This document shows, piece after piece, positions 8,373-16,538 of a stretch of DNA of 64,000 nt. This stretch comes from Bacillota bacterium (GTDB lineage Bacteria; Bacillota; Clostridia; Peptostreptococcales; Anaerovoracaceae), in contig JAHZHA010000029.1 of the NCBI GenBank assembly GCA_019420525.1, positions 62,001 to 126,000 of the forward strand, read 5' to 3'. The notes under the pieces are model-generated. The model was not told the origin of the DNA. It did no database searches and worked only from the letters and a program-made list of their open reading frames with translations. Positions within the stretch are counted from its first letter, which is position 1; the number at the start of each line of letters is the position of its first letter. Made by a program: the position numbers and the translations under genes.

Positions 8373-9563
8373 TTGGCAGAAAAAACCGTGAAAAAAAAGC
8401 GGAAATTTTCCCGCAGGATGATCATTCCGACTTATCTTCTCATCGTTGCAGTTCTGATCATCATCGTCTATGCTCTTCCGGGAGTTACGGGAGCGCTGAA
8501 GCAGACGATGGTCGTGGAATACGGTGATCTGAAAATATCGCAGAATGCTACATGTTATATCGTCAAGGACGAAACTCTCTATTTCGCCAATGCCGAAGGC
8601 AGCCTGAAATACGTCTTCGACGAAGGCGCTCTCGTCCGAAGCGGTTCTGAAGTGTTGTACATCGAGCCTTCAGGAGTCAGTGAGGATTCCGATCTTGGAG
8701 TTTTCGACGACCACGCTCTGCCTTTTACCGCCGGAGAAACTCTGCTGAAAACCGATGCAGACGGGATAAATAAAGTGATTAACAGTCTCAGCACGAAATA
8801 CGGTGAAAGCGAAGATGAAACTTTCCGGTCAGAAATCGACAGATATATCGCCCGTCTTAATGATATAAAGAAGACGAAAGGAGAGGCCGGCGAGGAGGGT
8901 GAGCTTTCAGACCTGGGTATTCTGCCGGAGAATTATATCATTCCGAAACCTGGTATAATCAGCTATTCGCTGGATGGTTATGAGAGCGAGCTGAATCCTT
9001 ATACGATGACTCTTATGGACCGTGAGAAGGCTGAAGAAATCGAGGCTTCCTGTTCCGATCTCTTCCGTGAGAAAACGCGTTACGGAGAGCCGTTGTTCAA
9101 AATCATCGACAACAGTGAATGGTACGCTCTGATGTGGATCGACGAAAAAGATCTCGGCAAATATTCCGAAGGAACGTCGGTGACGATCAAGCTGCCGGAC
9201 GGCGATGCTTCGGGAAAAGTGTATGAGATTTTGGAAAACGACGGCGAAATCATGGTGATCATGCGCTTTAACGTATATTATGACAGCCTTTCCTCTCTGC
9301 GGAAGATTCAGACGGAAGTCATATCTTCCGACTGCAGCGGACTGATGATACGCAATTCCTACATTACCAGCAAAGATGGTCAGCCAGGCGTTTATGTGAT
9401 GGGCGTTGCCGGCGATTCGGAATTCGTACCGGTCAAAGTCAAGGGGACAGACGGTGAGTATTCTATCGTGGAATCCGGAAGTTATTACGTATATGATGAA
9501 GAAACAGGCGAAAGCCAGCGCTATGAGACCGTTGAAGTTTACGACGAGATCGAAAAGCCCTGA
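8373..9563 (+). CDS. HlyD-like membrane-anchored adaptor protein
   Basis: A 396-residue protein with a basic N terminus, one membrane helix at about residues 16-38 and an extracytoplasmic domain with beta-rich segments similar to HlyD/MacA adaptors. A short central helical section (about residues 130-170) replaces the long coiled hairpin of true adaptors. The TTG start has AGGAGGTG 6-7 bases upstream. It sits between trmD and yggS, a position where clostridial genomes often have such a gene, and no cognate transporter is adjacent. Its role is unknown; an envelope scaffold linked to division is possible. Confidence 0.7.
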   Translation: MAEKTVKKKRKFSRRMIIPTYLLIVAVLIIIVYALPGVTGALKQTMVVEYGDLKISQNATCYIVKDETLYFANAEGSLKYVFDEGALVRSGSEVLYIEPSGVSEDSDLGVFDDHALPFTAGETLLKTDADGINKVINSLSTKYGESEDETFRSEIDRYIARLNDIKKTKGEAGEEGELSDLGILPENYIIPKPGIISYSLDGYESELNPYTMTLMDREKAEEIEASCSDLFREKTRYGEPLFKIIDNSEWYALMWIDEKDLGKYSEGTSVTIKLPDGDASGKVYEILENDGEIMVIMRFNVYYDSLSSLRKIQTEVISSDCSGLMIRNSYITSKDGQPGVYVMGVAGDSEFVPVKVKGTDGEYSIVESGSYYVYDEETGESQRYETVEVYDEIEKP

Positions 9564-9584
9564 CAGGATACGGAGGCGACAGAA

Positions 9585-10283
9585 ATGGGGACAATAGCGG
9601 AAAATATCGCAGCGATTGAAAAGGAAAAAGAAAAAGCAGCGCGGAGAACCGGCCGGAATCCGGAGGATGTTCTCCTGTGTGCGGTGACGAAGACGCATAC
9701 GGCGGAGGAAATCAATGAGGCGATCCGGGCGGGCGTAACCGATATAGGGGAAAACCGGGTACAGGAGATTCTCGACAAGTATGATAAAGTTCTGCCCGTC
9801 AGATGGCATATGATTGGACATCTGCAGACAAATAAGGTAAAATACATTATCGACAAAGTCTGTCTCATTCATTCGGTGGATTCGTTTCACCTGGCGGAGG
9901 AAATCGACAGAAGAGCGGAGCAGCACGGTATCGTCATGGATATTCTCGTGCAGGTGAACGCTGCCTGTGACGAAGCGAAATTCGGTGTAGATATCGGAGC
10001 AGCGGAGTCGCTGGTGAAGAAGATTCTGTCAGAATGCCGGAATATCCGGGTGAGAGGTCTGATGACGATTGCTCCTTATGCGGAAGATCCGGAAGAAATA
10101 CGCCCGTATTTCCGCAGTATGCGTCAGCTGTACGACAGACTTTCGGAAGAGATCAGTCATCCTTCCATGGATTTCAAATATCTGTCCATGGGTATGTCCA
10201 ACGACCGGATCGTCGCAGTCGAAGAAGGCTCCACCGTCATACGCGTGGGAACTGCGATTTTCGGCGCGCGAAACTACGCATAG
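9585..10283 (+). CDS. yggS: YggS/PLPBP family pyridoxal phosphate homeostasis protein
   Basis: A 232-residue single alanine-racemase-like barrel that binds PLP without known enzymatic activity and buffers vitamin B6. PLP Lys is in LLCAVTKTHTAEEI; other family motifs are IGENRVQE, WHMIGHLQTNKVKY, VQVNAACDEAKFG, RGLMTIAPYAED and LSMGMSNDRIVAVEEGSTVIRVGTAIFG. In Gram-positives it precedes sepF, as here. Confidence 0.94.
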   Translation: MGTIAENIAAIEKEKEKAARRTGRNPEDVLLCAVTKTHTAEEINEAIRAGVTDIGENRVQEILDKYDKVLPVRWHMIGHLQTNKVKYIIDKVCLIHSVDSFHLAEEIDRRAEQHGIVMDILVQVNAACDEAKFGVDIGAAESLVKKILSECRNIRVRGLMTIAPYAEDPEEIRPYFRSMRQLYDRLSEEISHPSMDFKYLSMGMSNDRIVAVEEGSTVIRVGTAIFGARNYA

Positions 10284-10331
10284 AAAACAGAAAAGCTATC
10301 GGAAAGCCTTGTAACAGGGAGGTATTTTTTA

Positions 10332-10844
10332 ATGGGAGACGGATTATTCAATAAATTCAAAATTCTCATCGGCGTCGAAGATGTAGAGGAGGAACGGGAA
10401 GTTCCGGCCGTATCTGCACCTGTAAGCGCGGTGCCCGCCGCAGGAGAGACCCGCAAAACACAGCCTGTCTATGCAGATCGGAATAATACGTTCGTTCAGC
10501 CGAGAATGGATCATCGGGAAAATAAGGTGGTAAGCATGCAGAATACAGGCAAAAAACAGTTTAAGCTCGTGGTGACAGAACCGAAGAGCTTCGATGAGTG
10601 TCCGAGATTAGTGGACAACCTCAAAAGCCGAAAGCCGGTCATCATCAACCTTGAAAAGCTGGAAAACGAGACGGCGAGAAAGATCTTCGATTTTCTCAGC
10701 GGAGCTACTTATGCCCTGGACGGAAATGTTCAGAAGGTCGCAAATAATATTTTTGTATTCGCGCCGGAAAATGTGGACGTCATGGCAGGAATGGAACCGA
10801 ACAGAGCCAACATCCCGCTGAATGAAAGCCCTTGGCGTAAGTAG
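10332..10844 (+). CDS. sepF: Cell division protein SepF
   Basis: A 170-residue protein with an N-terminal amphipathic membrane-binding helix (MGDGLFNKFKILIG), a flexible linker and the conserved C-terminal core (FDECPRLVDNLKSRKPVIINLEKL and FLSGATYALDGNVQKVANNIFVFAP). SepF anchors and bundles FtsZ at the septum. GGGAGG precedes the ATG. ylmH and divIVA, often found downstream, are absent here. Confidence 0.95.
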   Translation: MGDGLFNKFKILIGVEDVEEEREVPAVSAPVSAVPAAGETRKTQPVYADRNNTFVQPRMDHRENKVVSMQNTGKKQFKLVVTEPKSFDECPRLVDNLKSRKPVIINLEKLENETARKIFDFLSGATYALDGNVQKVANNIFVFAPENVDVMAGMEPNRANIPLNESPWRK

Positions 10845-10857
10845 GAGATTTTAATAT

Positions 10858-11142
10858 ATGGGAACATATTTTATCGCGAGAGTTATCAATGGATTCGGCG
10901 ATGTAATCATCATGTTGATCTGTCTGCAGGCCATTATGAGCTGGTTTGTCAGCGCGTTGCCTCCAGGCGGAATCCGGTTTTACAATCTTCTGGCATCATT
11001 GACGGAGCCGTTTGTACGACCGTTCCGCAGACTTACGGCCAGATTTGCCTATTCCATGGGTATTGATTTTTCACCTCTCATCGCTATCATTGTCATTCAG
11101 ATGGTCTGCAGGCTGATTGCAGTGCTGATTCTGTCTCTCTGA
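10858..11142 (+). CDS. ylmG: YggT/YlmG family membrane protein
   Basis: A 94-residue protein with two membrane segments and the family motif LTEPFVRPFRRL between them. It begins 13 bases after sepF, the standard place for ylmG. The family is linked to division or nucleoid organisation, mechanism unclear. Confidence 0.9.
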   Translation: MGTYFIARVINGFGDVIIMLICLQAIMSWFVSALPPGGIRFYNLLASLTEPFVRPFRRLTARFAYSMGIDFSPLIAIIVIQMVCRLIAVLILSL

Positions 11143-11186
11143 TCTGCATGTGTCTGAAAAAGACGGATTTGAAAACGAAACGACGG

Positions 11187-11214
11187 GGACGCGCCGGCGA
11201 CGGCACGTCCTTTT
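11187..11214 (+). terminator. Weak intrinsic terminator
   Basis: GGACGCGCCG and CGGCACGTCC pair with one mismatch around a GCGA tetraloop, followed by only four Ts. It may attenuate between ylmG and lspA. Confidence 0.45.
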
Positions 11215-11253
11215 GCACGTTATCTCTGGTATTACAGGAGCTTTTTTATTCGT

Positions 11254-11715
11254 ATGGTTTACATTATTCTCATCGCTGCCGTGGTAGCGGCCGATCAGGC
11301 CCTGAAATATGCGGTAGTTCACAACCTGGGCATGCTGAATTCGATACCCGTCATCGACGGCTTTTTTTACATTCATTGCATTCCCAATGACGGAATAGCC
11401 ATGGGCATGATGTCCGGCAGGCAGTCTGTTATCGTAGCGCTGACGGCTGCTATTATGATCGGGCTGTGTATCTTTCTCTTCGCCGGACGAAAACGTCTGC
11501 ATCCTTTTCTCATGGTGTGCATCTCTCTGATCGTGGGAGGCGGAATCGGCAATATCATCGACCGGGTACGGTTGGGCTATGTCATCGACTTTTTTGAATT
11601 CCGGATCTGGTCTTATATCTTCAATTTCGCGGACATATGTGTGGTAATAGGGTGTTTCGCGGTGCTGTTTTACGTATTGTTTGAAAGCAGGTTTAAAGGC
11701 GGGAAAAAAGCATGA
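11254..11715 (+). CDS. lspA: Lipoprotein signal peptidase LspA
   Basis: A 153-residue aspartyl protease with four membrane segments that cleaves prolipoproteins at the lipobox Cys. Conserved segments: AADQALKYAV, PNDGIAMGMM (normally NxGAAFG), GGGIGNIIDRVRLGYVIDFFEF with the first catalytic Asp, and FNFADICVVIG with the second. Its stop overlaps the start of the rluD-family gene (ATGA). Confidence 0.95.
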   Translation: MVYIILIAAVVAADQALKYAVVHNLGMLNSIPVIDGFFYIHCIPNDGIAMGMMSGRQSVIVALTAAIMIGLCIFLFAGRKRLHPFLMVCISLIVGGGIGNIIDRVRLGYVIDFFEFRIWSYIFNFADICVVIGCFAVLFYVLFESRFKGGKKA

Positions 11716-12773
11716 GTATCATATCTGAAAACGGCGGAAAACGCATCCGGAGAGAGATTTCAGAGATTCCGTCAGGCAACGTGCCCGGTGATCCTGGGCA
11801 GGAAGGCGGAGAGAGGTTTGAAATTGAAGCGGAACCGGAAGCTGAAAATATGAGAATCGACGCGTATCTGGCGGGGGAACTCGAAGGAGCCGCCAGGAGT
11901 TACATTCAGCGGCTAATCGCAGACGGAATGATTTTCGTGCAGGGAAGAGCAAAGACTGCAAAGAATTACAGGCTGCGAGCCGGAGACGTGATTTCGGTTC
12001 AGCTTCCGCCGCCGAGAAAGCTGAGTGCGGAGGCGGAAGACATTCCTCTGGATATCGTTTATGAGGACGACCATCTTCTGGTGGTCAACAAGCCGAAAGG
12101 CATGGTGGTTCATCCGGCTGCGGGCAATGACAGCGGCACGCTGGTCAACGCTCTGCTGTATCACTGCGGAGATCGCCTTTCCTCCATCAACGGCGTGATA
12201 CGGCCGGGAATCGTCCACCGCATCGATAAGGATACCAGCGGTCTTCTGGTGACGGCCAAGACGGACGAAGCGCACAGAGGGCTGTCGGAGCAACTGAAGG
12301 ATCATTCCATGACGCGGTTTTACCGGGCGGTGGTCTACAATAATTTTAAAGAACCGGAAGGCACGGTGGACGCACCTCTGGGCAGAGACAGGAAGAACCG
12401 GCTGCGGATGGCCGTGGTGCCGGCATCTCAGGGGCGCCGTGCGGTGACACATTACAGGCAGCTGGATCACGCGAAAGGATTCTCGCTGCTGGAATGCCGT
12501 CTTGAGACGGGCAGGACGCACCAGATCCGGGTTCATATGGCGTACATTCACCATCCTCTGCTGGGGGACCCGGTATACGGACCGAAAAAGACGGTTTATG
12601 GTGCGGACACACAGATGCTTCACGCCGGAACTCTCGGCTTCCTTCATCCGGTTACAGGTGAATATCTGGAATTTCACCGGGAGCCTCCGGAAGAATTCCG
12701 GAAAATATGTGAAAAGATCGGACTCACTCTGCCGTCTGCAGAAGAGCACGGAGAAACGTTCCGGACGGAGTGA
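11712..12773 (+). CDS. rluD: RluD-family 23S rRNA pseudouridine synthase
   Basis: A 353-residue protein. An S4 RNA-binding domain (about residues 40-100) precedes the catalytic domain with HRIDKDTSGLLV (catalytic Asp), PKGMVVHPAAG and ETGRTHQIRVHMAYIHHPLLGDPVYG. It isomerises uridines in large-subunit rRNA; exact sites are not predictable. The first 35 residues are not typical, so translation may start later, although ATGA coupling to lspA favours 11712. Confidence 0.93.
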   Translation: MSIISENGGKRIRREISEIPSGNVPGDPGQEGGERFEIEAEPEAENMRIDAYLAGELEGAARSYIQRLIADGMIFVQGRAKTAKNYRLRAGDVISVQLPPPRKLSAEAEDIPLDIVYEDDHLLVVNKPKGMVVHPAAGNDSGTLVNALLYHCGDRLSSINGVIRPGIVHRIDKDTSGLLVTAKTDEAHRGLSEQLKDHSMTRFYRAVVYNNFKEPEGTVDAPLGRDRKNRLRMAVVPASQGRRAVTHYRQLDHAKGFSLLECRLETGRTHQIRVHMAYIHHPLLGDPVYGPKKTVYGADTQMLHAGTLGFLHPVTGEYLEFHREPPEEFRKICEKIGLTLPSAEEHGETFRTE

Positions 12774-12837
12774 GCGCTGTCAGAAAATGAAGAGCGTGTG
12801 CCGCCTTACTTTCTGTACGGAAGGAGGCGGAATCTCA

Positions 12838-12870
12838 GGAGAACCGCCGGGGGCGGCTCTCCGTTTTTTT
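12838..12870 (+). terminator. Intrinsic terminator after rluD
   Basis: GGAGAACCGCC and GGCGGCTCTCC form an 11-bp stem with one mismatch, then G and seven Ts. It closes the housekeeping block. Confidence 0.9.
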
Positions 12871-12909
12871 GTCGTTTTTTACGGAGCCGGACGGGATGGA
12901 CAGAAAATC

Positions 12910-12942
12910 ACTATTATGATAGTATAATATGAGAATAGTATA
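12910..12942 (+). promoter_or_regulatory. Promoter and possible BlaI-type operator
   Basis: A perfect TATAAT lies at 12923-12928. Around it are an ACTATT/AATAGT inverted pair (12910-12915, 12934-12939) and a direct repeat ATAGTATA (12919-12926, 12935-12942). BlaI repressors bind short dyads over their own promoter, so this is a good operator candidate, but it does not match the staphylococcal TACA/TGTA box exactly. Confidence 0.45.
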
Positions 12943-13027
12943 GACGGGACAGAATAAAGAGATTGTGTAGAGTGCGGATCCGGGCCGGACGTCCGGTTTT
13001 CCGCAGTCATCAGATGAGGTGAAAATC

Positions 13028-13387
13028 ATGAAACTGTTTGATTCAGAGATTAAGGTGATGAACGTTATCTGGGAACGGGGTGATATTACCGCAAAAGAGA
13101 TCTCCAACATACTGGCGGAAGAAATCGGATGGAATATGAATACCACCTATACGGTCATCAAAAAATGTATTGCCAAGGGAGCCGTGGAGCGCCGGGAACC
13201 GAAATTTGTCTGTCACGCGCTGATCAGTCGGGAAGAGGCTCAGGCTGAGAGCATCGACGAGCTTTCAAAAAAGATGTTCGGAGGTTCATCAGAACAGATG
13301 TTTGCAGCGCTGCTGAGCAGCAGGAAAATATCGGATAAGGAGCTGAACCGACTCAAAGAGATTATCGACAATTACGCAGAGGAATAA
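13028..13387 (+). CDS. blaI: BlaI/MecI-family repressor
   Basis: About 119 residues with a winged helix (KVMNVIWERGDITAKEISNILAEE, NMNTTYTVIKKCIAKGAVERRE) and a C-terminal dimerisation part. Members repress beta-lactamase or other envelope genes until a membrane protease cleaves them. ATG at 13028 has GAGGTG in front; an in-frame GTG at 13019 lies within that site. The antirepressor gene follows after 2 bases. Confidence 0.9.
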   Translation: MKLFDSEIKVMNVIWERGDITAKEISNILAEEIGWNMNTTYTVIKKCIAKGAVERREPKFVCHALISREEAQAESIDELSKKMFGGSSEQMFAALLSSRKISDKELNRLKEIIDNYAEE

Positions 13388-13389
13388 AA

Positions 13390-14859
13390 ATGTCAATATT
13401 GAATATGACGCTTTCAGCGTCTGTAATGATAATAATGATCGAAATTCTGAGAGTTCTGACGATACGCCGTCTTCCGAAAAATCTCTTCCGGATTTTATGG
13501 GCGGTGACGGCTATGCGGATTCTCGTTCCGTTTTCGTTTCCTTTTCGCTTCAGTGCAGGTACGGGATTGATGTATCTGGCGGCGTGTCTTACGGGAACGG
13601 AATCCGCGGCACAGACGGCGCAGGAGACAGTAGCGGGAAGCAGTGCCCAAGGCACCGCGGCGGCTTCAGCGGCAGCGGACGGCGCAGCGGGTGGAGGTGT
13701 TGCAGATATTTCCGGAATTTTCCATTTCAGCGATTTCCCGGGCGGAACGATATTTTTCTGTATTTATCTGGCAGGCGCGGCAGCGGCAGTCCTGTGGTTT
13801 TCCGCAGGCTATATCCGGAGCATACGCCTGTTCCGTCAGTCTCTGCCTGCGGACAGCGGCAGTGCGCGGCGTATTGCGGCAAAGCTGAAGATCAGGAGAA
13901 AAACGGAAGTGAGAGAGTCGGAATTTATTCGCTCGCCTCTGACTTACGGCATTCTTCGCCCTGTGATCCTCCTGCCGAAAGGAATTTCAGACAGGGTGAC
14001 GGAAGAACAGCTGGAATACGTTTTCACTCATGAACTCGTGCATATCCGGCGTTTTGACGCTGTACTGAAGCTCCTTCTGACGGCGGCTCTCTGTCTCCAA
14101 TGGTTTAACCCACTGGTGTGGATCATGTATTTTCTGGCGGACAGAGATATCGAACTCGCTTGTGATGAATCAGTAGTCAGAATTTCCGGAAGTCGTTCGG
14201 GGGCGGGTTATGCATCCATGCTGGTGAGTTTTGCGGAATTCGGAAGGAAATCATCTGCAGCGGCGGCCAGCTTCAGTCGGAATGCTCTGTCAGAGCGGGT
14301 CATCTCAATCATGGAAAGGCCGCCCGCTACTCCGGTCAGGGCAGCGGCGGCAGCCGTTCTCTTTGCGGTCATCGTGGCAGTCTTTGCGACTTCAGCGCAG
14401 CCTTCGGCAGTTCAGAACTGGCTGGAGAGCAGTGCTTCAGCGCATGCAGGTATTCAGAATGAAAAAGATGCCGTACTTCCGGCGGATCTTGCAGATGTTC
14501 CACAGGAGGAAAAGACGGATGCGGAGAAAGACAGCGGATCAGAAGACGCTGATTTATCCGGAGCTTCTGGTGTGTCAAAGGGGGCAGAGACGGCCGTCAG
14601 TGAATGGAACAGGCAGGAAACCAGTACAGGAACAAATCCTCCGGTACGGGATTATGCTTCTCAGGGAACGGCGAATTCAGGAGGAAATACTGTAAGTTCC
14701 GACGGATCCGGCGGTCAGACGAGTGTTCAGGGACCTTCAAGTCCGGGAAATCTGGGCGGTTATGACGATGACGTTCCGACTCAGGGCACAGTTCCTGACA
14801 CAGGAAATACAGATAATCCGCTGCCTGCAAGTCCTGGAAGTCTGGAATCGTACGGATGA
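13390..14859 (+). CDS. M56-family (BlaR1-like) membrane metalloprotease, no penicillin-binding sensor
   Basis: A 489-residue protein with several membrane segments and zinc protease motif HELVH (residues 214-218) plus the downstream ELACDESV glutamate, as in BlaR1/MecR1. After a last membrane segment near residue 325 there is only a low-complexity Ser/Gly/Thr/Asp-rich tail rather than the penicillin-binding domain of BlaR1, so it does not sense beta-lactams the classical way. A second low-complexity stretch (about residues 75-105) lies between early helices. It presumably cleaves the adjacent BlaI-like repressor in response to an envelope signal. Confidence 0.85.
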   Translation: MSILNMTLSASVMIIMIEILRVLTIRRLPKNLFRILWAVTAMRILVPFSFPFRFSAGTGLMYLAACLTGTESAAQTAQETVAGSSAQGTAAASAAADGAAGGGVADISGIFHFSDFPGGTIFFCIYLAGAAAAVLWFSAGYIRSIRLFRQSLPADSGSARRIAAKLKIRRKTEVRESEFIRSPLTYGILRPVILLPKGISDRVTEEQLEYVFTHELVHIRRFDAVLKLLLTAALCLQWFNPLVWIMYFLADRDIELACDESVVRISGSRSGAGYASMLVSFAEFGRKSSAAAASFSRNALSERVISIMERPPATPVRAAAAAVLFAVIVAVFATSAQPSAVQNWLESSASAHAGIQNEKDAVLPADLADVPQEEKTDAEKDSGSEDADLSGASGVSKGAETAVSEWNRQETSTGTNPPVRDYASQGTANSGGNTVSSDGSGGQTSVQGPSSPGNLGGYDDDVPTQGTVPDTGNTDNPLPASPGSLESYG

Positions 14860-14964
14860 TAGATATTAGAAAACGGATGCTCCGGATAGTTTCTTTCTGC
14901 GCTGGCGGAAGGCAGAGTACGGTGCATCGGAAATCAAAGGGCAGAAACGGGACAGAGAGACAGA

Positions 14965-16392
14965 ATGAAAGAGATCTTTGAAAGGCTGGAAGCAGCAGTT
15001 ACGGACATATTTCTATTCCTGATGTTTTCTGTATATCTCTTCGGTGTATCGCCGGAAGGCTATGAGAATATCAGCGAAACAAAATATCTGCTGTTCTGTA
15101 TTCTGTGCGGCGGCTATTGTGGAATCATGCTGATTCTCCTCCTTCAGAAGACGGTGCTCTGCAGGGCGGAGACATCCGGAAGCAGGTGGAAACAGATTTC
15201 ATGGCGGAATCGTGGAGAACGGCCGCGAATTTGTTTTACGCTGTTTCTCTTTCTGTATCTGGCTCTGACGGCGGTGTCCGGCGTCGTGTCGGAATACGGG
15301 GCAGCGACCCTCACGGGTGAGGCGAGAAGAGAAGGCGTTCTCACCATATCGATCTACGGATTCGTCTGTTTTTTTGTCATGAAAAGTTATCGCGGCAGAC
15401 ACCGGAACGTTCTGTGCGTCTTTGCCGCGGCATCCGTTCTTCTCTTCGATGTGATCTGTCTTCTTCAGCTCCTGAACAGAAATCCCCTGGGTCTTTATCC
15501 CGGCAATTTTACGTATGCAGACCGGTATAGAGAATACGGCGGAGCGTTTCTGGGAACCACGGGAAATGCCGATCTGACGTCCGCATTTCTGTCGCTCATG
15601 ATTCCTTTTTTTGCTGTGATCTTTCTGCGCAGTCAAAAAAAGCGAAGTCCGGCATCCGTTCTTTATGCGGCGGCGGCCTGCTTCAGTGCCGTGATTCTGG
15701 TGTGGTCCGGAGTTCTCGCAGGCATCGCAGGAACGGCGGTTTCTCTGATCGTCTTTCTTCCGGCTGCATTGGGGATGAACCGGAAAAAATCGCTGGGCTG
15801 GTATGGAGCGGCGATGCTGCTTGTCGCTCTGAGTCTGACATCCGTATATTTTTTTCCTTCGGACGGCGGTGCGGGAAGCGGCGGAGACCGAAATGCCGCG
15901 GTCCGTCAGGTGGAGGAGCTGCAGCAGGCGTTACACGGCGATCTCAGCGATTCGGCGGGAAGCGGACGAATTCACATTTACCGTCAGGTCTGGCATCTTA
16001 TAGAGGAAAAGCCTTTTCTCGGAGGAGGACCGGATACTCTGATCTTTCGAGAGACGGAAGCATTCCGCAGGTACGACAGCAGCCGCGGAAAGTATATCGA
16101 AGCGTACATCGATACGGCGCACAGTGAGTACCTGAATATTTTCGTCTGTCAAGGCCTTTTCGCTCTGGCGGCGTATCTGGGCGCACTGGCCTGCGGATTT
16201 TTCACTGCGGTGCGGAACAGGCGCAGACTGTGGCCGGCGGCCTGCGGGGCGGCTGTCTTTTCCTATGCCGTCCAGGCATGTTTCGGCTTCAGCATGTATA
16301 TCACCGCCCCGTATTTCTGGATTTTTCTAGGATTTCTGATGACGCGCGAAGAATACGGGAAAAGAGGGAATACAGAGATAAACGGATTATGA
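14965..16392 (+). CDS. O-antigen ligase/Wzy-like polytopic membrane protein
   Basis: A 475-residue protein with about 12 hydrophobic helices and a long loop at about residues 300-385. The loop holds the Wzy_C family pattern GSGRIHIYRQVW and EKPFLGGGPDTL. Such proteins join or polymerise undecaprenyl-linked glycans on the outer face of the membrane. No other glycan gene is adjacent; it may act on polymers made elsewhere, for example the locus at 43-58 kb or a secondary wall polymer that holds SLH proteins. Confidence 0.8.
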   Translation: MKEIFERLEAAVTDIFLFLMFSVYLFGVSPEGYENISETKYLLFCILCGGYCGIMLILLLQKTVLCRAETSGSRWKQISWRNRGERPRICFTLFLFLYLALTAVSGVVSEYGAATLTGEARREGVLTISIYGFVCFFVMKSYRGRHRNVLCVFAAASVLLFDVICLLQLLNRNPLGLYPGNFTYADRYREYGGAFLGTTGNADLTSAFLSLMIPFFAVIFLRSQKKRSPASVLYAAAACFSAVILVWSGVLAGIAGTAVSLIVFLPAALGMNRKKSLGWYGAAMLLVALSLTSVYFFPSDGGAGSGGDRNAAVRQVEELQQALHGDLSDSAGSGRIHIYRQVWHLIEEKPFLGGGPDTLIFRETEAFRRYDSSRGKYIEAYIDTAHSEYLNIFVCQGLFALAAYLGALACGFFTAVRNRRRLWPAACGAAVFSYAVQACFGFSMYITAPYFWIFLGFLMTREEYGKRGNTEINGL

Positions 16393-16538
16393 CGGTTATC
16401 TGAAAAAATATATGAAAATATTCACAGAATGTTCAGAGAAATGACCGGTGCATTGCGGCGCCACAACTGCGACCATACAACTATCCGGTATTTTTGTTCC
16501 GCACACGGCATCTACAGGACCACGGGGAAGGTAAAGGT

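Noticed and set aside
11913..12749. A 278-codon minus-strand open frame opposite rluD
   Set aside because: Shadow of the pseudouridine synthase gene; composition is Arg/His-rich as expected of an antisense frame.
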